A stretch of 64,000 nt of DNA. Source: RH-AL1 sp965214415 (GTDB lineage: Bacteria; Pseudomonadota; Alphaproteobacteria; Rhizobiales; Beijerinckiaceae). The stretch spans positions 1,302,001 to 1,366,000 of the forward strand of contig CBDCBQ010000003.1 in NCBI GenBank assembly GCA_965214415.1, given 5' to 3'. Positions 34,444-44,100 of the stretch are shown here, piece by piece. Each line of letters opens with the position of its first letter. Within the stretch, counting starts at the first letter, position 1. A model generated the notes under the pieces. It was not told where the DNA came from. It was given only the letters and a program-made list of their open reading frames with translations, and ran no database searches. The translations under genes were made by a program, and so were the position numbers.

Positions 34444-35575
34444 CTACTCGACATCCTCGATCTCGCCCGGGCCACCGCCATACACGCGCTGGGCCAACGC
34501 CGCCTCCATGAACGAATCGAGCTCGCCGTCGAGCACGTCGTCCGGCGTGCCGGAGGTGTGGCCGGTGCGCAGGTCCTTCACGAGCTGGTAGGGCTGCAGC
34601 ACATACGAGCGGATCTGGTGGCCCCAGCCGATGTCGCTCTTCGAGGCCTCGGTGGCGTTGGCCTCGGCCTCGCGGCGCGTCATCTCGGCCTCGTAGAGAC
34701 GGGCGCGCAGCATGTTCCAGGCCGTCGCGCGGTTCTTGTGCTGCGATCGCTCGCCCTGGCAGGCCACCACGATCCCCGACGGGATATGCGTGATGCGCAC
34801 CGCCGAATCGGTGGTGTTGACGTGCTGCCCGCCGGCGCCCGACGAGCGATACGTGTCGATCCGGCAGTCCGATTCCTTGACGTCGATGTCGACCTTGTCG
34901 TCGATCACCGGGTACACCCAGACGGACGCGAAGCTGGTGTGCCGCCGCGCGGCCGAATCATAGGGCGAGATTCGCACCAGCCGGTGCACGCCCGATTCCA
35001 CCTTCGACCAGCCGTGCGCGTTGTGGCCCTTGACGAGCAGCGTCGCCGACTTGATGCCGGCCTCGTCGCCCGCCGTCTCCTCGATGATCTCGACCTTGTA
35101 TTTGTGGCGCTCGGCCCAGCGCGCGTACATGCGAAACAGCATCCGCGCCCAGTCGCAGCTCTCGGTGCCGCCCGCCCCCGAATGCACCTCGATATAGGTG
35201 TCGTTGGGGTCGACCTCGCCCGACAGCAGCGCCTCGATCTGGCGCCGCTCGGCGTCGAGCTTCAGGGCCTTCAGCGCGTCGACACCCTCCTTCTCGGTGG
35301 CCGGGTCCTCCGCTTCCTCGCCCAGCTCGACGAGGGTGACGGCATCTTCCAGCTCGCGATCGAACCGGGCGAGCGAGCCCAGCCGCTCCTCGATGTCGGT
35401 ACGCTCGCGCATCAGCTTCTGCGCGGCCTCGGCATCGTCCCAGAGCTTCGGGTCTTCGACCTTGGCGTTCAGCTCGGCGAGGCGGCGCGTCGCGGCATCG
35501 ACGTCAAAGATGCCTCCTCAGCAGTCCCATGGACTGCTTGATGTCTTCGACAAGCCCTTCGGCTTCGGCGCGCAT
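34444..35575 (-). CDS. prfB: Peptide chain release factor 2, expressed by programmed +1 frameshift
   Basis: RF2 of about 376 residues recognises UGA and UAA stops. The frame from the ATG at 35575 (MRAEAEGLVEDIKQSMGLLR...) ends at an in-frame TGA at codon 24; a +1 shift at CTTTGAC then continues as LDVDAATRRLAEL and on into the main frame. The main frame has the GGQ peptidyl-transferase motif (SSGAGGQHVNTTDSAV) and the stop-reading region with SHG/SPF-type residues. The TGA is therefore not a mutation. In rhizobia mrcA and prfB are usually adjacent; here a DUF1636 gene and a remnant lie between. Confidence 0.95.
35503..35518 (-). promoter_or_regulatory. prfB programmed frameshift signal
   Basis: Read on the minus strand, AGGAGG (35518-35513) is followed by CAT, CTT (35509-35507), TGA (35506-35504) and C. 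This is the canonical E. coli-type signal: an internal Shine-Dalgarno sequence close before a slippery CTT and a poorly terminating TGAC. Low RF2 favours the shift, giving feedback control. Confidence 0.95.
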
Positions 35576-35982
35576 GATGTGCTCGACTCGGTTCGTGTCG
35601 GGCCGCTTCGCCCGGTTGGATTTGAAGTGGCAGATACCCGTCACGTTGTAAATTGCGACGCCGTCCCGCTCCGCGCCGATTGCCGCACATCCAACTTACC
35701 GGTAGAATAACCGAATTGTTGACGTTCGGCAAACATTCGCCCGAAACACCGTGCTCACGCCCACCGGCGGTCCGCATACCGCTGCCATCGCCGACATCTG
35801 AGTGTGCCACTGTCGGCGAGCGCCACCCTCCAGCCGTGCCTCGGACCGCGTGCGCCGACATCCGACCGGGCCTTGCCGCCGTTCGCCGACAAGGGGATTG
35901 CGAAGCTGGGGACCGCCGACATCGCGCCATCCCGCAAAGCGTGCGTGTCTCGCTTCTCCCGCGAGGCGGGAGAAGGCGCGCG
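35576..35982. other. Intergenic region upstream of prfB, no gene seen
   Basis: These 407 bases between prfB and the DUF1636 gene hold no frame with family similarity. They contain the prfB promoter region (not resolvable by eye), a small inverted repeat CGGT...ACCG near 35700 and a B-family palindrome at 35953-35975. Confidence 0.5.
35953..35975. repeat. Palindromic repeat, family B, copy 1
   Basis: CTTCTCCCGC (35953-35962), GAG, GCGGGAGAAG (35966-35975): a perfect 10-bp inverted repeat with a three-base loop, just past the end of the DUF1636 gene. The same core occurs at 44156, 47006, 49538 and 49653. Confidence 0.8.
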
Positions 35983-36345
35983 CTACGGCGGCGGGACGCG
36001 GGAGACGATGCCGCGCTTGAGGGGCTCGGGAAATTGGGCCCAGGGCAGCACGGCGGATGGGCTCTCGGCGTAGAGCTTGGCGCCTGCCAGGATGATCGCG
36101 ATGTCGATCTCGCCGTCGACCTCGAACGTGTACGTCCATTTGCCAGGCGCCGCGAAGCTGAGCGCGCAGCTCGGGCGGCAGACGCTGAGGCACGCGACCG
36201 GCACGATCTCGATGGCGGGATCGCGCGCGCGGGCCGCGAGGTCGGCATGAAGCCGCAAGCCGACCCGCCCGCCCGGGCCGCGCCGCCGATCGGTGCAGGT
36301 GGTGCAGACGTAGAGGCGCATGGTGGCTAGTGGTGTCTCGGCCAT
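35983..36345 (-). CDS. DUF1636-family Cys-rich (thioredoxin-like ferredoxin) protein
   Basis: The protein of about 120 residues carries the DUF1636 cysteine pattern: LYVCTTCTD at the N-terminus, then VACLSVCRPSC, followed by WTYTFEVDGE. This arrangement resembles [2Fe-2S] thioredoxin-like ferredoxins. Family members often lie beside cobalamin or metal-uptake genes, but none is visible here. The start is uncertain: MAETPLATMRLY (36345) or the internal MRLYVCTTC (36321), which is the more usual family start. It interrupts the mrcA-prfB order. Confidence 0.78.
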   Translation of the reverse strand: MAETPLATMRLYVCTTCTDRRRGPGGRVGLRLHADLAARARDPAIEIVPVACLSVCRPSCALSFAAPGKWTYTFEVDGEIDIAIILAGAKLYAESPSAVLPWAQFPEPLKRGIVSRVPPP

Positions 36346-36428
36346 CACGATGAGCTGGTCCGAGCTCAAAGGTCAGCGAGCGGTTCGTTTGGGCACCGAC
36401 AGACCCTGCTTGTCCGAGGCCATCTGCG

Positions 36429-36509
36429 TCATCCAGGCTCGCAAGCCGGACGATGATCGTTGAAATAGTCGACGATCCGCAGGCCATCGAGCCTGAGGAC
36501 TGTCGGCAT
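36429..36509 (-). pseudogene. Truncated DUF4160-like gene remnant
   Basis: A frame from the ATG at 36509 reads MPTVLRLDGLRIVDYFNDHR then PACEPG and stops. MPTVLRxxGxRVxxYxNDHRPAHVHV is the characteristic start of DUF4160 proteins, small putative toxin/antitoxin-like partners often paired with DUF2442. Here similarity breaks off right after DHRPA and the remaining ~50 codons are missing. It is probably the leftover of a decayed accessory gene pair. The assignment rests on about 20 residues. Confidence 0.5.
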
Positions 36510-36520
36510 TAGGATACCCC

Positions 36521-38926
36521 CTAGTACAGCCCGCCAGTGCCCGAGCCCACGGCCTCGTCCGTCTCGCGGGGCCGCTCGAGCTGGCGCGGCGAGGCGTCGC
36601 CAGAGGCATAGCCCTCAGGCGGCGCGGTGCCGGGCTTGAAGGCCTCCAGGATCGAGCCGGAGCCGGACGAGCGCTGGCCGGAGCGGGCGTCGACCGAGAT
36701 CAGCTTGATGCCCGGCGGCACGCGGAACGGGATGTCGGGCTTGCCCTTCAGCTCCATCGCCATGAAGTCGCGGAAGATCGGCGCGGTGTAGAGCGCGGCC
36801 TGCGCCGAGTCGCCAAGCGATTGCGGCCGGTCGTAGCCCATGAACACGCCCACCGTGAGGTCGGGCGAATAGCCGACGAACCACAGGTCCTTGGCATCGT
36901 TGGTGGTGCCGGTCTTGCCGGCGAGATGCTTGCCGACGGAGCGGATCACCTGCCCCGTGCCGCGCTGGATCACGCCCTCCATGATGGAGGTGATCTGGTA
37001 GGCGGTCAGCGGGTCGAGCACCTGCTCGCGCTTGTCGACGAGCTTGGGCTCGTCGTCGGCGTTGAAGGTCGAATCGTTGCAGCCTTCGCAGAGCCGCTCG
37101 TCGTGCCGGTAGATCGTGTGGCCCCAGCGGTCCTGGATGCGGTCGATCAAGGTCGACTTGATCTTCTTGCCGCCGTTGGCGAGCATCGAGTAGGCCGTCG
37201 TCATGCGCATCAGCGTCGTCTCGCCGGCGCCGAGCGACATCGAGAGGTAGGGCGGCAGGTCGTCGTAGATGCCGAAGCGCTTGGCGTATTCGGCGATCAG
37301 CGGCATGCCGACGTCGCGCGCGAGGCGCACGGTCATCTGGTTGATCGAGTGCTCGACGCCGTAGCGCAGCGTGTGCGGGCCGCCCGACTTGCCCTCGAAG
37401 TTCTCCGGCCGCCACACGCCCATGCCCGGCCCGAGGCTGATCTCGATCGGCGCGTCGAGCACGATGGACGACGGCGTATAACCGTTGTCGAGCGCGGTCG
37501 CGTAGACGAACGGCTTGAACGAGGAGCCCGGCTGGCGCATCGCCTGCGTCGAGCGGTTGAACTCGGACTGGTCGAACGAGAAGCCGCCGACCATCGAGAA
37601 GACGCGGCCGGTGTAGGGGTCCATCGCGATGATCGCGCCCGAGACCTCGGGGATCTGGCGAAGCCGGAACTGGCCCGGCTTGCCGTCGATCGGCTCGACG
37701 TAGACGACGTCGCCGGGCGTCAGCCCGTTGCGGCCGTTGCCGCGCGTCCAATGCAGGCCGGCGGGTACCATCGTGCCGGTCGGCCGCTCGGCGTCGACGC
37801 TGCCGTCGTTGTCGCGCTTGGGCTGCAGGCCGACGCGCGCCTCGGTGCCGTTCATGTCGAGCACGACGGCGAGCTTCCAGGGTGCGATGTCGCCGAGCGC
37901 CGGCACGGCGGCGAGCGGCGGGCCCCAGTCGCCAGCTGTCTCGATGTGGCGCATCGGCCCGCGAAAGCCGTGCGCCTCGTCGTAGCGCACCAGCCCGTCG
38001 GCCAAGGCCTTGCGCGCGATGCCCTGCATCTTCGGGTCGAGCGTGGTGCGCACCGAGAGGCCGCCCTCGTAGAGCTTCTTCTCGCCGTAGCGCTCGTTCA
38101 ACTCGCGGCGCACCTCCTCGGCGAAGAAGCCGGCGGAATAGGTGTTGGGCGAGAGCACGCGCGGCGTCACGCCGAGCGGCTGGCTCTTGGCCTTCTCGCC
38201 CTCCGGCTTGGCGACGTAGCCGTTCTCGACCATGCGATCGATCACCCAGTTGCGCCGCTCGATCGCGCGCTCGGGGTGCAGGAAGGGATGGTAGTTGTTC
38301 GGGCCCTTCGGCAGCGCGGCGAGATAGCCGACCTCCGCGACGGAGAGTTCGTGCACCGACTTGCCGAAGTAGTTGAGCGCGGCGGCGGCGACTCCGTAAT
38401 TGCCGAGACCGAGGTAGATCTCGTTCATGTAGAGTTCGAGGATCTTCTCCTTCGAGTAGGTCGACTCGATGCGGAAGGAGAGCAGCGCCTCCTTGATCTT
38501 GCGATCGTACGAGCGCTCGTTCGTCAGCAGGAAGTTCTTGGCGACCTGCTGGGTGATCGTCGAGGCGCCCTGCACGTGGCCACCCTGGACCTGCACCAGC
38601 GCGGCGCGCACGATGCCTTCGGGATCGACGCCGTTGTGCGTGTAGAAGCTCTTGTCCTCGGCCGAGATGAAGGCCTCTTTCACGAGCGCCGGGATCGCCG
38701 AGGACGGCAGGTAGAGACGCCGCTCGCGCGAGTACTCGGCGAGCACGGTGCCATCGCCCGCGTGCACGCGCGTCATCACCGGCGGCTCGTAGTTCTTGAG
38801 CTGGGTGTAGTCCGGCAGCTCCTTCTCGTACTTCCAGATCACGGCCACCGCCGCGACCGTGCCGACGACGAAGATGATCGCGCCGGTCGCGAAGAGGAGA
38901 CCGAGGAGCCGTCCGATCAGACGCAT
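36521..38926 (-). CDS. mrcA: Penicillin-binding protein 1A (bifunctional transglycosylase/transpeptidase)
   Basis: The 801-residue class A PBP has an N-terminal membrane anchor (about residues 8-30) and a GT51 transglycosylase with catalytic Glu90 in FISAEDKSFYTH. The transpeptidase domain has nucleophile motif QPGSSFKPF (SxxK), SxN as EHSINQ and KTGTTND. Between them lies the OB-like insert. It polymerises and cross-links peptidoglycan at the inner membrane. A disordered Gly/Ser/Pro-rich tail ends the protein. It lies downstream of the amidase gene, a conserved alphaproteobacterial order. Confidence 0.96.
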   Translation of the reverse strand: MRLIGRLLGLLFATGAIIFVVGTVAAVAVIWKYEKELPDYTQLKNYEPPVMTRVHAGDGTVLAEYSRERRLYLPSSAIPALVKEAFISAEDKSFYTHNGVDPEGIVRAALVQVQGGHVQGASTITQQVAKNFLLTNERSYDRKIKEALLSFRIESTYSKEKILELYMNEIYLGLGNYGVAAAALNYFGKSVHELSVAEVGYLAALPKGPNNYHPFLHPERAIERRNWVIDRMVENGYVAKPEGEKAKSQPLGVTPRVLSPNTYSAGFFAEEVRRELNERYGEKKLYEGGLSVRTTLDPKMQGIARKALADGLVRYDEAHGFRGPMRHIETAGDWGPPLAAVPALGDIAPWKLAVVLDMNGTEARVGLQPKRDNDGSVDAERPTGTMVPAGLHWTRGNGRNGLTPGDVVYVEPIDGKPGQFRLRQIPEVSGAIIAMDPYTGRVFSMVGGFSFDQSEFNRSTQAMRQPGSSFKPFVYATALDNGYTPSSIVLDAPIEISLGPGMGVWRPENFEGKSGGPHTLRYGVEHSINQMTVRLARDVGMPLIAEYAKRFGIYDDLPPYLSMSLGAGETTLMRMTTAYSMLANGGKKIKSTLIDRIQDRWGHTIYRHDERLCEGCNDSTFNADDEPKLVDKREQVLDPLTAYQITSIMEGVIQRGTGQVIRSVGKHLAGKTGTTNDAKDLWFVGYSPDLTVGVFMGYDRPQSLGDSAQAALYTAPIFRDFMAMELKGKPDIPFRVPPGIKLISVDARSGQRSSGSGSILEAFKPGTAPPEGYASGDASPRQLERPRETDEAVGSGTGGLY

Positions 38927-39147
38927 GCGACAAGTGCCTTTCGGGCCGGGCCGGCCGATCGCCAGGCGCGGGAACGCTGGTTCACGTGGAGCCGTAGGGT
39001 GTCTACGTCGCGATGGCGTAAGGCGAATTTAAGGTTGCGGCCGGGAGAAACGGCGATCCAGCGCGGACGGGTCGAGTTGCGTCACCGAAGCCGGCGCCTG
39101 TGGTGTTTTCGCCACCGCCTTCCAAGACTTGTGAAGGAGCGAGTCGT

Positions 39148-40509
39148 CTATCTCGCGGGCAGTTCGGCGATCGCTTGGCGCAGTGGGATCGGCTCGCCGG
39201 CGGCGGCCTTGGCGGGGCCGTTGCGGTCGGCGAAATAGGCCTCGACGGCCTCCGCCATGCGGCCCGTCGCGGTCTCGCGCCAGGCGTCTGAGGTCAGCGA
39301 CGCCGAATCGATCGGGCTCGACAGATAGCCGAGCTCGAGCAGGACGGAGGGCACGTCCGGCGCCTTGAGAACGACGAAGCCGGCAGCGCGCTGCGGGTTC
39401 TTGTTGAGGCGGCCGGCGACCTTCCAATAATTGACGAGCGTGCGCGCGAAGACGTGGCTGTAGGCGCGCGTTTCCTGGCGGGTGAGGTCGAACAGGATGT
39501 CGTTGACGTCGGCCGTGTCGGCCTTGCCCTCGCTGCCGCCGGCGGCGTCGGCCGCGTTCTCGGTGGCCGCGACCTTGGCCGCGTAGGCGTCGGAGGCACG
39601 GTCCGACACGGTGTAGACGGTGGCGCCGTTGACGTCGGCCGTCTCGGGCAGCGTGTCGGCGTGGATCGAGATCATCAGCGCGGCCCTCGCCTCGCGGGCG
39701 ATCCGCACCCGCTCGCTCAACGGGATGAAGACATCGCTCGCGCGCGTCATGACGACGTTGAAGCCGCCATGCGCGGCCAGCTTGCCGGCCAGCGCCTTGG
39801 CGAAGGCGAGGGTCACGTCCTTCTCGATGACCCCATTGACGTTTGCTCCGGTATCGGGGCCGCCGTGGCCGGGATCGATGACGATGGTGGCGAGGCCGGG
39901 CACCGGCGCGGCGCGCGGCGCCTCGGGCGGGACGATGCTGGCGATCGCATGCGCCTGGGCCGCTTCGCGGAAGCTGGCGATGTCCGTCCGCGCGAGCTCG
40001 ACGACGAGACGCTGCTGGCCGCCGCCTGCGACGAGCGACGCCGAGACGATTCGCGCAGGTCCGGCGAGATCGATCACGACGCGGGAGCGTCCCGGCGCGA
40101 CGAGGCCGACCCGGTAGGATGACACCAGGCCCGCGCGCGCATGCCTGAGGTGCCTGCCGGCGGGCTTGCCCGCGCTCGGGTCCGCGAGAAACGAGATTTC
40201 CGGCAGGTCGACGATCACCCGATCCGGGTCGGCGAGCACGTAGGCCGAAGGCTGGATCGCATCGGACGACGCGACACCGGCGAGATCGAAGCTCAACACG
40301 GCCGTCTCGGCGCCGGCAGCGAGGTGCGCGGACGTCGCGACGGCGACCGGGCCGGGCGCGGCGTGCGCGGCTCGCGCGCCGACGAGGCCACCCGCCTGCG
40401 CGGAGCACAGCGACGCCAGGCCGACGGTCACGGCCGCCGCGAGGCGCCAAGCGAGGCGCCAAGTAAGGCACTGCGCGAAGTTTCGGCCTGCCGTCACTTG
40501 CTGCGCCAT
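39148..40509 (-). CDS. N-acetylmuramoyl-L-alanine amidase with AMIN domain
   Basis: The 453-residue protein has a signal region (LAAAVTVGLASLCSAQAGG), an N-terminal AMIN domain that targets the septum, and a zinc Amidase_3 domain. The zinc ligands are His in VIDPGHGGPDTG, Glu in GVIEKDVTL and His in MISIHADTLP; the catalytic Glu is in LLELGYLSSP. This AmiC-type enzyme splits septal peptidoglycan for cell separation. It is co-directional with mrcA 220 bases downstream and divergent from rne. Confidence 0.94.
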   Translation of the reverse strand: MAQQVTAGRNFAQCLTWRLAWRLAAAVTVGLASLCSAQAGGLVGARAAHAAPGPVAVATSAHLAAGAETAVLSFDLAGVASSDAIQPSAYVLADPDRVIVDLPEISFLADPSAGKPAGRHLRHARAGLVSSYRVGLVAPGRSRVVIDLAGPARIVSASLVAGGGQQRLVVELARTDIASFREAAQAHAIASIVPPEAPRAAPVPGLATIVIDPGHGGPDTGANVNGVIEKDVTLAFAKALAGKLAAHGGFNVVMTRASDVFIPLSERVRIAREARAALMISIHADTLPETADVNGATVYTVSDRASDAYAAKVAATENAADAAGGSEGKADTADVNDILFDLTRQETRAYSHVFARTLVNYWKVAGRLNKNPQRAAGFVVLKAPDVPSVLLELGYLSSPIDSASLTSDAWRETATGRMAEAVEAYFADRNGPAKAAAGEPIPLRQAIAELPAR

Positions 40510-41106
40510 AAGCCCTTGCCCGTTCCGCCGACGCGAAGCCTACGGATTTAGCCGGCCCGGGTTAACAGCCGATAAGCACGCGCCGACGTTCGCGGGGGAA
40601 CTGTGGCGCAACCGCCACAGGCCTGCTTGCCAAACCGCGCGACCTTCCGGTATGAAGAATACGTGTTTGGTTTTGGCGAAGACAGCTTCGGCTGTCCGAT
40701 CCAGCCTTGCCGCTGAGAGGGCAGTCTTGTCCGGATGCGGTTTCGGCGGATCGAATCGTCATCGGTGTATCGCCGCGTGCCCGACTCTTTCGGTGCAACA
40801 TCGCACCGCGACAGGTCTTCGAGGACATGAGCTGTCCCAAAACAAAGGTCCCGACCGGAAGGCGCCCGTCCACGAAAGTGAGCGCAGCCTCTCTCGCGTC
40901 CGGATCGCACGGCACGCACCGCCCGTTTCGCTTCAAACCCTTGCACCTTCGCCTTCGCGGATTCGGTCCGACCTCGGCCGAGCCCGCCTCTTGTCATCTG
41001 TATTCCGACCCGCGACCGCCCGTGCGGCCGCCCCTTTCCCTCTTTGCGAGCGACGCCTCGGCCGCGCCAATGCGCCAGTGCCGACCCGCGCTCAGACGAG
41101 TCTTGC
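40510..41106 (+). promoter_or_regulatory. Long rne leader / divergent promoter region with stable hairpins
   Basis: The 597 bases between the amidase and rne genes hold no credible gene. They contain three clean hairpins: CTGTGGCG-CAAC-CGCCACAG (40601-40620, 8-bp stem), GACAGC-TTCG-GCTGTC (40681-40696, a UUCG tetraloop) and CGGTGC-AACATC-GCACCG (40791-40808). A long structured 5' leader is how E. coli rne mRNA is autoregulated by RNase E; a similar role here is inference. Whether hairpin 1 is transcribed with rne or with the amidase is unknown. Confidence 0.55.
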
Positions 41107-44100
41107 ATGGCCAACAAAATGCTCATCGATGCGGCGCATCCGGAAGAGACCCGGGTCGTCGTCCTACGCGGCTCTCGGGTTGAGGAATTTGATTTCGAAT
41201 CCGCCAACAAGCGCCAGCTTCGCGGCAACATCTATCTCGCCAAGGTCACCCGGGTCGAGCCGTCGCTGCAGGCGGCGTTCATAGACTACGGCGGCAATCG
41301 CCACGGCTTCCTGGCCTTCTCCGAAATCCACCCGGATTATTACCAGATCCCCGTCAGCGACCGGCAGGCCCTGCTCGACGCGGACGCCGAGGAGGAGACC
41401 GAGGAGGAGCAGCAGGAGGAACGCCGCCCACGCCGCAGCCGGCGTCGGCGCGGCGACCGCAACGCGGCCTCGGCGCGGCGTGATGGCGACGAGACCGTCA
41501 GCGAGGCCGCGAGCCCCGACGGATCGACCGAGCCCGCGGGCCACGACGCTGCCCCCGCCGCATCGACCCACGCCGGCGACCCGGCGCCGTCGGACGAACT
41601 CGTGCCGATCGCGCGGGAGGCGTCGCAGACACCGCCGTACGATGATCCCACCGCGGACCTCATAGCTCATGCGAGCATGGTCCACGCCGAGGAGACCGAC
41701 GCCGCCGCGCCGTCAGAGACAGGCGTGACGCCCGACGCTCACGAGCAGTCGGCGGTGGTCGCCGCGGCGACCGAGACGGCGGAGCCGGCGAGCGACGCCG
41801 ATGTCGACACCGGGTCGAGCACCGTTCCGGACGAGGGCCACGCGCACGAGCATGTCTCGGAAGAGCATGCGGGCGCGGCGCACCAAGACGACGCTCATCA
41901 AGACGACTCGCATGAAGACGACGAGGATGACGACGAGCACGGCGACGAGCACGGCGACGACGAGCACGGCGACGAGGAGGATCATGTCGAGCACATCGGC
42001 GGCGACGCGATGGAGGAGATCCCCGTCCGCGCCTACCGCCCGCGCCGGCAATACAAGATCCAGGAGGTGATCAAGCGCCGCCAGGTGCTGCTCGTGCAGG
42101 TCGTCAAGGAGGAGCGCGGCAACAAGGGCGCGGCGCTCACCACCTATCTGTCGCTCGCCGGCCGCTACTCGGTGCTGATGCCCAACACCGCTCGGGGCGG
42201 CGGCATCTCGCGCAAGATCACCGACGCGACCGATCGCCAGCGGCTGAAGTCGATCGCCCAGGCGCTCGAGGTGCCGGACGGCATGGGCGTGATCCTGCGC
42301 ACGGCGGGCGCCGCGCGCTCGACGCCCGAGGTCAAGCGCGACTTCGAGTACCTGATGCGCATGTGGGAGACGGTGCGCGAGACCACGCTCGGCTCGTCGG
42401 CGCCGACGCTGGTCTACGAGGAAGGTTCGCTGATCAAGCGCGCCATCCGCGATCTCTACAACAAGGACGTCGAGGAGGTCGTCGTCGCGGGCGAGGAGGG
42501 CTATCGCGAGGCGAAGGAATTCATGCGCCTGCTGATGCCGAGCCACGCCAAGAACGTGCAGCCCTGGCGCGACGCGCAGCCGATCTTCACCAAGGCCGGC
42601 GCCGAGGCACAGCTCGACGCGATGTTCTCCTCCCAGGTCACGCTGAAGTCGGGCGGCTACATCGTCATCAACCAGACCGAGGCGCTCGTCGCCATCGACG
42701 TCAATTCCGGCCGCTCGACGCGCGAGCACAACATCGAGGACACGGCGCTCCGCACCAACCTCGAGGCCGCCGACGAGGTCGCCCGGCAGCTCCGCCTGCG
42801 CGATCTCGCCGGGCTCATCGTCGTCGACTTCATCGACATGGAGGAAGGCCGCAACAACCGCGCCGTCGAGCGTCGCATCAAGGACGCGCTGAAGGACGAT
42901 CGCGCCCGCATCCAGGTCGGCCGCATCTCGCATTTCGGCCTGCTCGAGATGAGCCGCCAGCGTATCCGCAGCGGCGTGCTCGAGGGCTCGACCGTGATGT
43001 GCGAGCATTGCGCCGGCTCGGGCTCGGTGCGCTCGACCTCCTCGATCGCGCTGCACGTGCTGCGCCTGCTCGAGGACGCGCTGATCCTCGATGCCTCGCG
43101 CAACATCCTCGTGCGGGCGCGCGGCATCGTCGCGCTCTACGTGCTGAACCAGAAACGCGCGCATCTGGCCGACCTCGAGGCGCGGTTCGGCGTCGCGATC
43201 TCCATCGTCGTCGACGACCATCAGACCGGCACCACCTATTGCGGGCTGGAGCGCGGCGAGCCGGCGACCGGCGTGCCGCAGCCGCTCGCGCGGCAGGTGC
43301 AGATCAACGTGCCCGAGCCCGAGGATCTCGTCGAGGAGGAGACGACCTCCGAGGACGAAGAGGCGACCGAGACGACCGCCGAGACGGACAGCTCGCGCGA
43401 CAGTGAGGACGGTCGCCGCAAGCGTCGGCGCCGGCGCGGCCGCGGTCGCGATCGCGAGCCGAGCGGGATCACCGACGACGCGCCGCAGCCGGCCGACGAC
43501 GCGCTCGCGTTCGTCACCGAGATGGATGGATCGCGGCAGCCCGCGCCGGTGCTCGAGACCGCCGATATGGCCGAGGGCGCGGACGAGCAGGCCAGCGACG
43601 CGCCCAAGGACGAGGACGGCAAAACGCGCCGTCGATCGCGTCGCGGTGGCCGCCGCGCGCGGGAGAGCCGCGAGCGTGCCGAAACGCGCGAGCAGGAGCC
43701 CGGCCAGGAGGGCGGCTTCGAGGCGGCGGGCGAGATCTCTGCGTCGCATGACGCGCCGAGCACGGAAGCCGCCACGCATGCCGCGTCCGACGAAGGCGAC
43801 GCGCCGCACGCGGACAGCCCCGATGTGATGTCGTCCGCGCAGACGCGGGTCGAGCCGGAGGTTTCACGCGAGATCGCGACCGAAGCGCCGACACCGGCCG
43901 AGGTTCCGGAGATGGCGAGCGCCGCACCCGAGGTCGCGCCCGCGCCCGTCGCGGCCGAACCTGTCGGAGTGACGCCCGAGCCGGTCGAAGCCGGTCCGCC
44001 GCCGATGTCCGAGGAGCCGCACGCGGCCGAGGACGAGCCCGTGTCCGCGCCGCGTCGGCCCGAGCCTGTCTCGTCGGAAGCCGACCCGGCCCGCCCGAAG

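Noticed and set aside
35504..35506. In-frame TGA near the start of prfB as a sign of a pseudogene
   Set aside because: The AGGAGG and CTTTGAC context is the known RF2 programmed frameshift signal and the downstream frame is intact.
36821..39238. Plus-strand frame of 805 codons opposite mrcA
   Set aside because: Antisense to a clear PBP1A with all catalytic motifs; the translation is low complexity and resembles no protein.
41713..43809. Minus-strand frame of 698 codons opposite rne
   Set aside because: Antisense shadow of RNase E; no motif or plausible start signal.
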